Below, piece by piece: positions 36,601 to 45,056 of a stretch of 64,000 nt of DNA (position 1 is the stretch's first letter; each line of letters opens with the position of its first letter). Source of the DNA: Hymenobacter psychrophilus (lineage in GTDB: Bacteria; Bacteroidota; Bacteroidia; Cytophagales; Hymenobacteraceae); contig NZ_FNOV01000006.1 of assembly GCF_900107135.1 (NCBI RefSeq), forward strand, positions 186,001-250,000. The letters run 5' to 3'. A model generated the notes under the pieces. That model was given only the letters and a program-made list of their open reading frames with translations. It did not search any database and was not told the origin of the DNA. The position numbers and the translations under genes were made by a program.

Positions 36601-36712
36601 GAGCGGCCATAGTTTTAGACTTGGTAGTGGGCGTGGTTTTTTTCTGGGCCAGCGCGGGCTGAATCGATAGCGTGGCGCCGAGGCCCAGCAGCAACAGGTG
36701 GTTGCGCGTCAT
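33686..36712 (-). CDS. M16 family zinc metallopeptidase, double length
   Basis: A 1008-residue exported protein with a signal peptide ending PALAQ. The first M16 half carries the inverted zinc motif HFFEH in FAHFFEHMMFQGS with a downstream Glu. The second half starts near residue 540 and has ALTAAMMNEGT in place of HxxEH, so it is probably an inactive clamshell partner, as in pitrilysins and PqqL-type proteins. The C-terminus ends in a Lys-rich tail (KGKKEKTKSKRDKDKD). It likely degrades peptides in the periplasm. Length and two-half architecture are typical for Bacteroidota M16 proteins. Confidence 0.9.
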   Translation of the reverse strand: MTRNHLLLLGLGATLSIQPALAQKKTTPTTKSKTMAAPMMGGARLVEKVTQKPGELVIPYEKYVLPNGLTVVVTEDHSDPLVHVDVTYHVGSAREQIGKSGFAHFFEHMMFQGSDNVGDEQHFKLVTAAGGTLNGSTNRDRTNYYETVPSNQLETALWLEADRMGFLLDAVTQQKFEVQRSTVKNERGQNYDNRPYGLASENVSKTLYPYGHPYSWLTIGYLEDLDRSNVDDLKNFFMRWYGPNNATLTVGGDVKAADVVMLAAKYFGSIPKGPAVAAQKLAAPVLAQDRYVSYQDNVRFPMLQVVFPTVPAGHPDEYALDALAEIIGQGKNSLLYKNLIKSQRAVQAQAYNSSSELAGEFTMVMLPFPGKTLDSLEMIARGSLAEFERTGATAEQVARFKSSTEAQVVNSLASVSGKVSQLAANQTYYNNPNRLPLELKQLRAVTPADVNRVYNQYIKGKHAVVLSVVPKSGAIPPLKPDNFTASKDGYQAPNYGYEGLAYTKPTDNFDRTKQPKGGAAPLVQVPVVWQSKLDNGLRLMGNRNTEIPTATMLLTMRGGRRLEQMDRNKAGIAALTAAMMNEGTEKYTSEQFSSELDKLGSAIRVGAGDDNTTVYVQSLTKNLPATMALLEQRLMHPRFDEADFARLKKQALEGIANQVTQPVVIANNTFDRLVYNPADIMSVPSSGTAATVGSLTLDDVKKFYQDYYAPNVSYLVATGDVDQATLTKQLGFLKGWQQKQISLPAGEKATQPEKTRIYFVNKEGAAQSEIRVGYLSPLTYDATGDYYRAYLSNYLLGGAFNSRINLNLREDKGYTYGARSGFQGTRYAGPYTASAGVRADATAASVKEFMSEIKGYRNGITDEELQFLQASVGQSDALRYETGQQKAAFLSRLVEYDLPLDYVKQQSEILNNLKKEDVQGIAQKYLPADNMYIVVVGDRTKAFPGLSELGYEVVELDNDGNRVTATATSVPTPAAMAPGMDVEKMKVVTKSAKGKKEKTKSKRDKDKD

Positions 36713-36844
36713 AAATTAGCGGAAATGGAGTGGGGTGGATTGGAGCCGGAAGATACGCAGCGAAGGACGAACCCCTAACTGCCCGCGTTGCATTGGCCAA
36801 TGGGCGTACTCGGTTGTTCATATAGTCTACATGTGCCCCAGGCG

Positions 36845-36852
36845 TATCTTTG
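36845..36852 (+). promoter_or_regulatory. -7 promoter element for the 131-residue protein gene
   Basis: TATCTTTG is a perfect TAnnTTTG match 22 bases before the ATG at 36874. It overlaps an earlier in-frame start, which is therefore unlikely to be used. Confidence 0.5.
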
Positions 36853-36873
36853 CCGCCTGCCTTATTCCTGCTG

Positions 36874-37269
36874 ATGTCTGCTGCCGATTACGTCCTCATC
36901 TCCTACCGCCCCGACCTGCACCTGCTGATTATGCGCTGGACGCGGCCCGCCACGCCGGCTGAACACCGCGCCGGCTACCAGCAGGCGCTGCGTGTGGCCC
37001 AGCCCGTGCAGGCCGGCCGCTGGCTCATCGATCTGCGCAGCCGCGGCCTGGCCGACCCCGCCGACCTGCGCTGGATACTGCACGACTTCCGGGCCGAGTT
37101 GCGGGCGGCGCTACCCGGCGTAGCCTGCCGCATTGCCTACTTCACCACCCCCTACCACGCCGACATGCTGGCCAGCCGCCTGCAGGAAATGAATGCAGGC
37201 GCCACCAGTGGCTTGGAGTTCCAGGTATTTGTGGAAGAAACGCCCGCCTACCAGTGGCTGGGTGCATGA
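36874..37269 (+). CDS. Uncharacterised cytoplasmic protein, STAS/SpoIIAA-like pattern
   Basis: A 131-residue protein alternating strands and helices: YVLISYRPDLHLLIMRW, then EHRAGYQQALRVAQ, then GRWLIDLRSRGL, a helix, and CRIAYFTTPYHADMLASRL. This order resembles SpoIIAA-like/STAS folds found in small Bacteroidota proteins, but I cannot name a family with confidence. No signal peptide. The start follows the promoter element at 36845. It is divergent from the M16 peptidase and converges with the MFS transporter, with a hairpin between. Confidence 0.65.
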   Translation: MSAADYVLISYRPDLHLLIMRWTRPATPAEHRAGYQQALRVAQPVQAGRWLIDLRSRGLADPADLRWILHDFRAELRAALPGVACRIAYFTTPYHADMLASRLQEMNAGATSGLEFQVFVEETPAYQWLGA

Positions 37270-37323
37270 GGACTTGAGCGGCTCGGCCGCCGGACGAAAC
37301 CGTGCTGCCATTGCGCGCAAAAA

Positions 37324-37384
37324 AAGGGCCTTGGCCGGAGAAGCAGACCGTAACAACGAATCTTCTTCTCTGGCCAAGGCCCTT
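37324..37384. terminator. Bidirectional terminator before the MFS transporter gene end
   Basis: Arms of 20 bases (37324-37343 and 37365-37384) pair with one mismatch; an A-run flanks the left arm, giving a T-run on the minus strand. It separates convergent genes. Confidence 0.65.
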
Positions 37385-37424
37385 ACTTATTTACTGCGTT
37401 GCCGGCTGGTTAGGCCGCGCCAAC

Positions 37425-39104
37425 TCACAGCCGCGGATCGGTTTCTACAGGAGCGTCGTAGCCACCGCCCGGCAAAGCCACAGGCTCGGCTGAAACCAGC
37501 CGGATATCGTCGGCGTCATCGACGCGCAGCGTGAGCAGGCCGCCAATAACCATCGTAACTCCGCCCAGCACCAGTACCGAGAGGGTATTGCCGCTGAACA
37601 GGTGGATGGTGAGGAAGCCTAGTACCGTAGCCGCTACAATCTGCGGAATGACGATGAAAAAGTTGAATACGCCCATATAGTAGCCCATGCGGTTGGCCGG
37701 CAGCGCGCCGGCCAGCATGGCGTAGGGCATCGACAGAATGCTGGCCCAGGCAATACCCACCAACCCCATGGCCACAGCCAACAGGGCCGGCGTATCCACA
37801 AAGCGCAGGGAAATCAGGCCTAAGCCACCCACTACTAGGCACAGCATGTGCGTGAAGCGGCGACTGGTGCGGCGGGCCAGTACCGGCAGCAGGAAAGCGA
37901 ACAGGGCGGCCACGCCGTTGCGCACCGACGAGCAAATGCCCAGCCAGTCGGCCCCGTCGTTGTACTGTTGCTGCACCCGGGTGAGCGTAGCAACTTCGGC
38001 GGGGGTAAAATCAGTGCTCTTCAGCGCATAACCCGCCAGGTTGGTGGTTATCACCTTGTCGGGGCTGCCGGACTGAAAGCGGTTGATATCGGCCAAATCG
38101 TTGCGGAGTGCAGTGAGCTCCTTGGCTTGCATCTCAGTAGTCGTGGCGGCGCTCAGGTCGAAGAAGCTTTTGGCCGCCACGTCTTTTACGGAAGCGGAGG
38201 CCGCCTGCACCCGCTGCTCGATTTTGGCAAACAGCTGGTTGTCTACGTGCATGTCGTAGATGTTGCTGGTGATGGCGTTGGTGGAGTAAATCCACATGGC
38301 AAACAGGGCAAACCAAGTGAAAAGCTGCACCACGGCTAGCTGTTGCATGGCCTTGGGCATATGGAAAATGCCCATAAACGACTCTTTCAACCCGTCGAAT
38401 ACCCGGGTGCCGGCTTTTTCGCGCTCAAACTCGGCCATGTCGGCCGGCGGGTACTCGCGGGTGGTGAGCACGGTGTACATCACGGCCAAAAAGAACGCCA
38501 CGCCGCCCGCGTAAAACGCATATTTCACGGAGGGTGGAATCTGGCCCTGCGGGGCCGTGTTGGCAATATCGAACAGGTTGGTGAACACCCACGGCAGCCC
38601 GGCCGCGATTACCGAGCCCACGCCAATAAAAAAACTTTGGGTCGCAAAACCCGTAGTCCGCTGGTTGTTAGGCAACAGGTCGCCGACAAAGGCCCGGAAC
38701 GGTTCCATCGAAATATTGATACTCGCATCCATCACCCACAGCATCCCGGCCGCTATCAGCAGCGACCCCGAATTGGGCATAATAAACAACGAGAGCGTAG
38801 CCAGCACCGCACCCAAGAAAAAGAACGGTCGTCGGCGGCCCCAAGTAGGGTGCCAGGTGCGGTCGGAAAAATAGCCGATGATGGGCTGCACGAGCAGGCC
38901 GGTGAGCGGGGCGGCAATCCAGAGCAGCGGCAGGTCGTCTTTGCTGGCGCCCAGCGTTTCAAAAATGCGGCTCACGTTGGAGTTCTGCAGCTCGAAGCCG
39001 AACTGGATACCCAGAAAGCCGAAGCTCATGTTCCAGATTTGCCAGAAGCTCATGCGGGGCTTGTCGCGGGTGTCGGCCGAAACTGTGGCGGTGGGGGAAG
39101 CCAT
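37425..39104 (-). CDS. MFS sugar permease, SLC45/GPH-like
   Basis: A 559-residue membrane protein with about 12 predicted helices. The segment GYFSDRTWHPTWGRRRPFF is the loop 2-3 signature of sucrose/maltose-type MFS carriers, and WVMDASINISMEPFRAFVGD follows in the expected place. A soluble insertion of about 110 residues sits between helices 6 and 7 (near VQAASASVKDVAAKSFFDL). Given the two upstream amylase genes on the same strand, it probably imports maltose or maltodextrin across the inner membrane. The ATG at 39104 starts MASPTATVSAD; a heptad repeat lies immediately upstream. Confidence 0.85.
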   Translation of the reverse strand: MASPTATVSADTRDKPRMSFWQIWNMSFGFLGIQFGFELQNSNVSRIFETLGASKDDLPLLWIAAPLTGLLVQPIIGYFSDRTWHPTWGRRRPFFFLGAVLATLSLFIMPNSGSLLIAAGMLWVMDASINISMEPFRAFVGDLLPNNQRTTGFATQSFFIGVGSVIAAGLPWVFTNLFDIANTAPQGQIPPSVKYAFYAGGVAFFLAVMYTVLTTREYPPADMAEFEREKAGTRVFDGLKESFMGIFHMPKAMQQLAVVQLFTWFALFAMWIYSTNAITSNIYDMHVDNQLFAKIEQRVQAASASVKDVAAKSFFDLSAATTTEMQAKELTALRNDLADINRFQSGSPDKVITTNLAGYALKSTDFTPAEVATLTRVQQQYNDGADWLGICSSVRNGVAALFAFLLPVLARRTSRRFTHMLCLVVGGLGLISLRFVDTPALLAVAMGLVGIAWASILSMPYAMLAGALPANRMGYYMGVFNFFIVIPQIVAATVLGFLTIHLFSGNTLSVLVLGGVTMVIGGLLTLRVDDADDIRLVSAEPVALPGGGYDAPVETDPRL

Positions 39105-39111
39105 TTTTTGG

Positions 39112-39146
39112 GAAGTGAGAAGTGAGAACGGAGAGGCGGGAAGCAG
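39112..39146. repeat. Heptad repeat upstream of the MFS permease gene
   Basis: Five units in phase every 7 bases: GAAGTGA, GAAGTGA, GAACGGA, GAGGCGG, GAAGCAG. It starts 8 bases before the permease ATG on the coding strand's 5' side. Twelve bases match, in reverse complement, the tract before the DUF349 gene (3628-3639). Confidence 0.6.
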
Positions 39147-39214
39147 CAATGAAGTGCGATAAGGTGGAAGTGAGATGGACGTTCAGCTCAACCTCTATAT
39201 CCGCTCTTATCGCG

Positions 39215-41059
39215 CTACTTGATTTCAAAGATATGGCTGCTTTGTGGGGCCAGCGTAACGGTGGTGCCGCCTGGCACGGTGCCGGCGTCGCCCAGTAAAT
39301 CGGTGTAGCGGAGCGGCTGGCCGGCGGGCATGCCCAGGCGCTCCAGCACGGCGGCGGGCAGGCTCAGGGGCAGCTGGCAGGCTTGGCTGGGGCTGAAATT
39401 GACGACTACCAGCAGCTTTTCGCGCCCGGTGTAGCGCAGGTAGGCGTACACGCGCTCGGTATTGTAGCCGGGCGCAGTGCTGGCAAACGTGCTTTGCAGC
39501 TCATAGAAGTAGCCTTTCCGGATGGCTTCGCGCTGGCCTGAAAGCGTGAGCAGGCGCACATAAAACGCGTGCAGCTGCTGCTGCTCGGGGCTGAGCAGGC
39601 CGCCATCGAACCTGCCGCCGTTCAGCCATTTCTGGTGCTCGGGCACACCCCAGTAGTCGAAAATGGTCGTGCGGCCGTCCTCGCCCGAGAAGCCCTCCGA
39701 GCCGTGGGCCGGCTCGCCCACGTCCTGCCCAAAGTAAAGCATAACCGGGCCGGTACCCAGCGTGGCCGAAACCGTCATGGCCGGCAGGGCGGCGCGGGGG
39801 TTGCCGGCAAAGTCCTTGCTGGCAATGCGCTGCTCGTCGTGGTTTTCCAAAAAGCGCAGCATGTGGCCACCAAAACCGCGGCTTTCCTCACTCCACACGC
39901 GGGTGATGTCGCGGGTGCTGCCTTCGTCGCGGGTCAGGCGGCGCAGGCCATCGTAGAGGCCCACCTTGTCGTAGAGGTAGTCGAAACCGCCGCGCTCAAT
40001 GTACATCTGGTAGGTTTTGGCGTCGTAGGCTTCGCCGATAAACAGCAGGCCGGGCTTCACCTTTTTCAGCTCCGGAATCACCCAGGCCCAGAACTCGACC
40101 GGCACCATCTCGGCCATGTCGCAGCGGAAAGCGTCCACATCTTTGCGGGCCCAGAACACCAGAATATCGCGCATTTTATGCCACGTATCCGGCACGGGCT
40201 CGAAGTGCGGCTGGCGGCCGTTCTGGTAATCGATACCGTAATTGAGCTTGATGGTTTCGAACCAGTCGTTGACGCTCGGGGCGGCCGAAAAAACGTCGTT
40301 GCCGGTAGCTTTGGCGGGGTTTTCCTGGTACTTACCGTCCTCGTGGGGTGCTTTCACAGCCCCCAGCGGGTTGTAGTCGGCCGGCACTACGAAAGGCTGG
40401 CCGGGCAGGTAGTAGAAGTTGTTGTCGGGCCGGAAAGCCTGGCTTTTATCGTCCTGCTCGCCCAAATCCACCACGCCCGCCGGCCTGGCATCCGACTTAT
40501 AGCTGCGGGCTACATGGTTGGGAATGAAGTCGATAATAACCTTGAGGCCATTGGCGTGGGTGCGTTTTACCAGGGCCTCAAACTCGCGCAGGCGGTTGGG
40601 CACGTCCACGGCCAGGTCGGGGGCCACGTCGTAGTAGTCCTTGATGGCGTAGGGCGAGCCGGCCCGGCCCTTTACCACGTCGGCATCGTCGGCCGGAATG
40701 CCGTAGCGGGCATAGTCGGTCAGCGTGGCATGGTCGAGTACGCCGGTGTACCACACGTGGCTCACCCCCAGGCCCTTAATAGCCTGCAGCGCCTGGTCGT
40801 TGATGTCGTTGAACTTACCGACGCCGTTTTCCTGCGCGGTACCGTAGGGCTTATTTACGGCCGTTTTATTGCCGAACAGGCGGGTCATCAGCTGGTAAAT
40901 TACCAGCTTGTGGTCCTGAGGCGTTTCGTCGGTGGTATTGGGGTCGGTGGTGGTCATGGGGAAAGTCGGCGGCGCGGGGGTGGTAGTGGGCGCGGTGGCG
41001 GGCTGGTTGGCGGCGCAGCTGGTGAGGGCCAGCAAAGCGGCCAAGTGGAGGTACTTCAT
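39215..41059 (-). CDS. GH13 alpha-amylase family lipoprotein
   Basis: A 614-residue exported lipoprotein with lipobox LLALTSC. GH13 signatures: VIIDFIPNHVAR (region I), the nucleophile Asp in FRCDMAEMVP (region II), the acid/base Glu in LLFIGEAYD (region III) and FLENHDEQR (region IV). The C-terminal beta domain follows. It probably acts on starch or maltodextrin at the outer membrane or in the periplasm. The ATG at 41059 begins MKYLHLAALL. It starts 28 bases after the neopullulanase stop and is followed 110 bases later by the sugar permease, so all three are likely one operon. Confidence 0.9.
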   Translation of the reverse strand: MKYLHLAALLALTSCAANQPATAPTTTPAPPTFPMTTTDPNTTDETPQDHKLVIYQLMTRLFGNKTAVNKPYGTAQENGVGKFNDINDQALQAIKGLGVSHVWYTGVLDHATLTDYARYGIPADDADVVKGRAGSPYAIKDYYDVAPDLAVDVPNRLREFEALVKRTHANGLKVIIDFIPNHVARSYKSDARPAGVVDLGEQDDKSQAFRPDNNFYYLPGQPFVVPADYNPLGAVKAPHEDGKYQENPAKATGNDVFSAAPSVNDWFETIKLNYGIDYQNGRQPHFEPVPDTWHKMRDILVFWARKDVDAFRCDMAEMVPVEFWAWVIPELKKVKPGLLFIGEAYDAKTYQMYIERGGFDYLYDKVGLYDGLRRLTRDEGSTRDITRVWSEESRGFGGHMLRFLENHDEQRIASKDFAGNPRAALPAMTVSATLGTGPVMLYFGQDVGEPAHGSEGFSGEDGRTTIFDYWGVPEHQKWLNGGRFDGGLLSPEQQQLHAFYVRLLTLSGQREAIRKGYFYELQSTFASTAPGYNTERVYAYLRYTGREKLLVVVNFSPSQACQLPLSLPAAVLERLGMPAGQPLRYTDLLGDAGTVPGGTTVTLAPQSSHIFEIK

Positions 41060-41087
41060 AGCAGTAAGAAAACAACCGGAAACCAAT

Positions 41088-42983
41088 CTAGCGCAATTCC
41101 ACCACCCAGGCCGTTTTGCCCGGAATCGTGAACGATGTCAGGTTGGGCAGCGTGGCACCGGTGGTTACTTCCACGCCCGAGCTAAAGCCGCCGGTGCGCT
41201 CCGCAAATCGGGTGCCGTCCACGGTTTTCTCGCCCGGGTTGCCGTTGAGCAGCACCATCAGGGTGCCGGCCGGCGAGTAGCGGAAGTAGGTATACACCCC
41301 GTCCTGGGGGATGAACTGCATAAGCCGGCCGCTGTGCACAAAGGCGTGGTCTTTCCGGTAGTTGGCCAGCTTGCGCACGTACTCGAAGGCCTCGCCGGCC
41401 TGGCCCGTGCGGCCGGCCGCCGTAAAGTAGGTCTGCTTATCGCCCGCAAAGCCGCCCGGGAAGTCCTCGCGCACTTTGCCGTCGGGGTTCGAAAAGTTCT
41501 TCATCAGCACCTCGGTGCCGTAGTAGAGCTGCGGAATGCCGCGCATGGTCAGCAGCCAGGCCAGGCCCATTTTGTACTTGGCGAAGTCCTCCCCTATCAC
41601 CGAGTAAAAGCGGCTCATGTCGTGGTTGTCGAGGAAGGTGACGTTGCGGCTGGCGTCCTCGTACATCCAGTCGCCCTGCAGGGCCTCGTACACCCGGTTC
41701 AGGTTGGGCTGGTCGCCCCGTAGCGCGTCATGAATAGCGCCCTGCGACTGAAAATCGAACACCGATTCCAAGTTCGACTTGAACCCATCGACGGGCTGGA
41801 AGATGTTGCGGGCGAAGAAGGCCTGCTGGGCCGTGCTGCCCACCCAGGCTTCGCCGAACTTGAACAGATTCGGAAACTCGTCGTTCAGCGCCTGGCCCCA
41901 CTGCATCAGGAAATTGGGGTCGGAGTACGGGTAGGTATCGATGCGGTAGGCGTCGAGACCGGTGTATTCCACCCACCACAAAAAGTTCTGAATCAGATAG
42001 GTGGCCACCAGCGGGTTGCGCTGGTTCACGTCGGGCATCGTGGTATCGAACCAGCCCTGGTTATACAGCTTGCGGTCGAGGGCCGAGCCGTAGGGGTCGT
42101 TGAGGGCCGAGGCGTTGTAGTTGCTGCGCGTGAAGCGGGGCCACTGGTTGAACCAGTCGGGGGCGGGCTGGTCGAGGAATAGGTAGTTGCCCGAGCCCAT
42201 GTGGTTGAGCACCACGTCGTGGACCACTTTCAGCCCGTTCTGATGGGCACGCTCCACAAACTGCCGGTATTGCTCGGTGGTGCCGTAGCGGCGGTCGGTG
42301 TTGTAGTAGTCGGTGAGGGCGTAGCCGTGGTAGCTGGCTTTGGGCATGTCGTTTTCCACCACCGGCGTCAGCCAGAGGGCCGTTACACCCAGGCTCTTGA
42401 AGTAGTCGAAGTGGTTTTCTATGCCCTGCAGGTCGCCGCCGTGGCGGGCGTACATCGAGTCGCGGGCCGCTTTAGGGGCGCGCATGGAGGCCACGTAGTC
42501 GTTCTTCGGGTCGCCGTTCGAGAAGCGGTCTGGCATCAGGAAGTAGATGAAATCCTGCTGGCTGAGACCCTGCACCTTGCTTTTGTCCTGGGGCGTGGTA
42601 CGCTCCCGCAGCTCGTAGGCGTAGCTAAATTTCTTGTTGCCCTGGAATTCCAGTTGCAGCTTGCCGGGCCGGGCCGTGGGGCTGATAGTGAGGTTGAGCA
42701 GCAGGTAATTGGGGCTGGCCAGCTGTTGCACGCCATCCAGCGTTACGCCGGGGTAGGTGCGCAGCGTGGCCGTGGCTGCCCGCAGGCCGGGGCCGTGCAC
42801 GAGCAGCTGCAGCTTGGGGTTCTTCATGCCCACCCACCAGAACGTGGGGTCGATGCGCTGGATGGCGGCCGTTTTGGCGGCGGTTGTTTCGGTAGGGGCA
42901 GCGGGAGCCGGGGCGGCCAGCGCGGGGGCGGCTACGGCCAGCAGTACACCGGCCAGCAGGGGCAGGAATCGGAAAGCGAGCAT
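41088..42983 (-). CDS. Neopullulanase/cyclomaltodextrinase (GH13), SusA-like
   Basis: A 631-residue periplasmic enzyme with a signal peptide (MLAFRFLPLLAGVLL...ALAAP). The N-terminal domain (IDPTFWWVGMKNPKLQLLVHG) is the cyclomaltodextrinase N-module, followed by a GH13 barrel: VVHDVVLNHMG, the nucleophile in YRIDTYPY, the acid/base in KFGEAWVG, and FLDNHDMSRF. It hydrolyses cyclodextrins, pullulan and maltodextrins. The ATG at 42983 opens the signal peptide; another in-frame start at 43016 is possible. First gene of the maltodextrin operon and divergent from the phosphorylase-like gene. Confidence 0.9.
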   Translation of the reverse strand: MLAFRFLPLLAGVLLAVAAPALAAPAPAAPTETTAAKTAAIQRIDPTFWWVGMKNPKLQLLVHGPGLRAATATLRTYPGVTLDGVQQLASPNYLLLNLTISPTARPGKLQLEFQGNKKFSYAYELRERTTPQDKSKVQGLSQQDFIYFLMPDRFSNGDPKNDYVASMRAPKAARDSMYARHGGDLQGIENHFDYFKSLGVTALWLTPVVENDMPKASYHGYALTDYYNTDRRYGTTEQYRQFVERAHQNGLKVVHDVVLNHMGSGNYLFLDQPAPDWFNQWPRFTRSNYNASALNDPYGSALDRKLYNQGWFDTTMPDVNQRNPLVATYLIQNFLWWVEYTGLDAYRIDTYPYSDPNFLMQWGQALNDEFPNLFKFGEAWVGSTAQQAFFARNIFQPVDGFKSNLESVFDFQSQGAIHDALRGDQPNLNRVYEALQGDWMYEDASRNVTFLDNHDMSRFYSVIGEDFAKYKMGLAWLLTMRGIPQLYYGTEVLMKNFSNPDGKVREDFPGGFAGDKQTYFTAAGRTGQAGEAFEYVRKLANYRKDHAFVHSGRLMQFIPQDGVYTYFRYSPAGTLMVLLNGNPGEKTVDGTRFAERTGGFSSGVEVTTGATLPNLTSFTIPGKTAWVVELR

Positions 42984-43403
42984 ATGCGGGGTGGGAATGA
43001 GGAACGGAATAGACAAAGTACGCCCTCACCCGCCCGCCGCGCTACTGTTTCGGGCGGCCAAAATGATGATGTGTTGATGAATACGCATGCTGCCTTACCA
43101 TACGGGGCCACACCAGGTTACTATACCGGGCAATAAGGCACTTGGCGGCGGGCGGCGGCTACTCCAACCCGCGCCTTCCGGCTGGTCTCAAGTACCTGAT
43201 GCCGTTGCGGATGGCCCGGCCGGCAAGATTCGGGCGGGGGTACTGGTGCCCGCTTAGCTAGTATCGGTGGCTGGTTAGCATCCGGGCCATTAAGGAGATG
43301 CATGGGCGCATCGGGCAGATCTTTTCTCGTTTTTTTGGGTGTCCGTTGGCCTGGCTACGCCGCCCGGCCTCGGCCTTTCTCTTTACCCGCAATTTCTGCC
43401 CGC
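42984..43403. other. Divergent region of the maltodextrin locus
   Basis: About 420 bases between the neopullulanase and phosphorylase-like starts. It must carry both promoters. GTACTTTGT on the minus strand near 43012-43020 is a near match to TAnnTTTG for the neopullulanase operon. I see no regulator gene here. An open frame from 43302 into the phosphorylase-like gene is not protein-like before 43404. Confidence 0.4.
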
Positions 43404-45056
43404 ATGGCTTTCGACCTCTCCTTCTATACCCCCGCTCCCGAGTTTGCCACCCCGGCCGCGTATTTCTCCATGGAATTCGCCCTCGATCAGGCCCTGAAAA
43501 CCTACTCCGGTGGCCTGGGCTTTCTGGCCGGCTCGCACATGCGCTCAGTCTATGAGCTCAAGCAGAACGTCATCGGCATCAGCATTCTGTGGAGCTACGG
43601 CTACTACGACCAGGGCCGTAACGAGGACCAGACCATGCGGGCCGAGTTCCACCGCAAGCACTACAGCTTCCTGCAGGACACCGGCATCACCTTCCCTATT
43701 ACCATCCACGACGCCCAGGTGCAGGTGCGCGCCCTTTACCTGGCCCCCGAGACCTTCGGCACGGCCCCGATGTTTTTCCTGACCACCGATATTCCGGAAA
43801 ACGACTACCTCTCGCGCACCATCTCCCACCACCTCTACGACGGCGATACGGCCACCCGCGTGGCCCAAAGCATTCTGCTGGGCGTAGGCGGCGGCAAGCT
43901 GCTCGATGTGCTCAACCGCCATACGGAGGTGTATCACCTCAACGAGGGCCACGGCCTGCCACTGGCTTTCTTCCTGCACGAGAAGTTCGGCCGCGACCGG
44001 GCCAAAGTGCGCGAGCACCTCGTGTTTACCACCCACACGCCCGAGCTGGCCGGCAACGAGGAGCACCCGCTGGAGCTGCTCTACAAGATGTCGTTTTTTG
44101 GCCGGCTGACGCTGGGCGAAGTGCGCGACCTGGGCATCGTGGAAAACGAGCGGGTCAACTACACGCTCACGGCCCTGCGCTTCGCCCGCATCAGCAACGG
44201 CGTGTCGAAGGTGCACGGCAAAGTGGCCAACGAAATGTGGGGCACCAACCAGGGCATCTGCCCCATCATTGCCATTACCAACTCGCAGAACGGCACTTAC
44301 TGGCGCGATGAAAAGCTGCACGAAGCCCTGGAAGCCAACAACGATGAGGCCCTGCAAGCCCGCAAGCGCGAGCTGAAGAAGCGCCTTTTCAACCTCGTGG
44401 CCGACCAGACCGGCAAGCTGCTCGACCCCGACGCCCTCACGCTGGTATGGGCTCGCCGCTTTGCCGGCTACAAGCGCGCCGACCTGATTCTGCGCCACTT
44501 CGAGCGGTTCCAGCAGCTGGTTACCGACACCGGCCGGCCCCTGCAGGTTATCTGGGCTGGCAAACCATACCCCAAAGATTTCGGGGCCATTGCCATCTTC
44601 AACAGCCTCATCGATAAAACCCGCCACTTCAATACCTGCGCCGTCCTCACGGGCTACGAGCTGGCGCTGTCGGCGACCATGAAGAAGGGTTCCGATATCT
44701 GGCTGAACACGCCGCGCTTCCCCCGCGAGGCCTCGGGCACCAGCGGCATGACGGCCGCCATGAACGGCAGCATCAGCCTGAGCATCCCCGATGGCTGGAT
44801 TCCGGAATTCGCCCGCGACGGCGAAAACAGCTTCCTGCTGCCGCTGGCCGACCTCAACGCCTCCGAAAACGAGAAAGACGACCTCGAAGCCACCGGCATC
44901 CTCGACGCCCTCGAAAACACCATCATCCCGCTCTACTACGACCAGCCCGCTAAGTTCCTGGCCATGCGCAAAGCCGCCATGCGCGACGTGGAGCCCGAAT
45001 TCGAATCAGGCCGCATGGCTACCGAATACTACCAGCGGATGTACGACGCGAAATAA
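43404..45056 (+). CDS. Alpha-glucan phosphorylase-like GT35 protein lacking the PLP lysine
   Basis: A 550-residue cytoplasmic protein of the TIGR02094 type. Recognisable blocks: YFSMEFALDQALKTYSGGLG, YHLNEGHGLPLAFFL, FTTHTPELAGNEEH, ARRFAGYKRADLIL, VIWAGKPYP and PRFPREASGTSGM. In active glycogen phosphorylases the residue after the GTSGM-type motif is the Lys that carries PLP; here it is Thr450 (GTSGMTAAMNG). It may therefore use another mechanism or act as a sugar-nucleotide transferase; I recall similar Bacteroidota proteins. Start at 43404 gives MAFDLSFYTPAPEF. It lies divergent from the amylase operon and so probably handles imported or stored glucans. Confidence 0.8.
   Translation: MAFDLSFYTPAPEFATPAAYFSMEFALDQALKTYSGGLGFLAGSHMRSVYELKQNVIGISILWSYGYYDQGRNEDQTMRAEFHRKHYSFLQDTGITFPITIHDAQVQVRALYLAPETFGTAPMFFLTTDIPENDYLSRTISHHLYDGDTATRVAQSILLGVGGGKLLDVLNRHTEVYHLNEGHGLPLAFFLHEKFGRDRAKVREHLVFTTHTPELAGNEEHPLELLYKMSFFGRLTLGEVRDLGIVENERVNYTLTALRFARISNGVSKVHGKVANEMWGTNQGICPIIAITNSQNGTYWRDEKLHEALEANNDEALQARKRELKKRLFNLVADQTGKLLDPDALTLVWARRFAGYKRADLILRHFERFQQLVTDTGRPLQVIWAGKPYPKDFGAIAIFNSLIDKTRHFNTCAVLTGYELALSATMKKGSDIWLNTPRFPREASGTSGMTAAMNGSISLSIPDGWIPEFARDGENSFLLPLADLNASENEKDDLEATGILDALENTIIPLYYDQPAKFLAMRKAAMRDVEPEFESGRMATEYYQRMYDAK

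Noticed and set aside
35435-36670. Open frame of 411 codons on the plus strand
   Set aside because: Antisense to the M16 peptidase gene and without recognisable features.
39569-41131. Open frame of 520 codons on the plus strand
   Set aside because: Antisense to the GH13 lipoprotein gene; the minus-strand product has all catalytic motifs and the plus-strand one none.
43545-44627. Open frame of 360 codons on the minus strand
   Set aside because: Antisense to the phosphorylase-like gene; the sense product is a clear GT35 protein.
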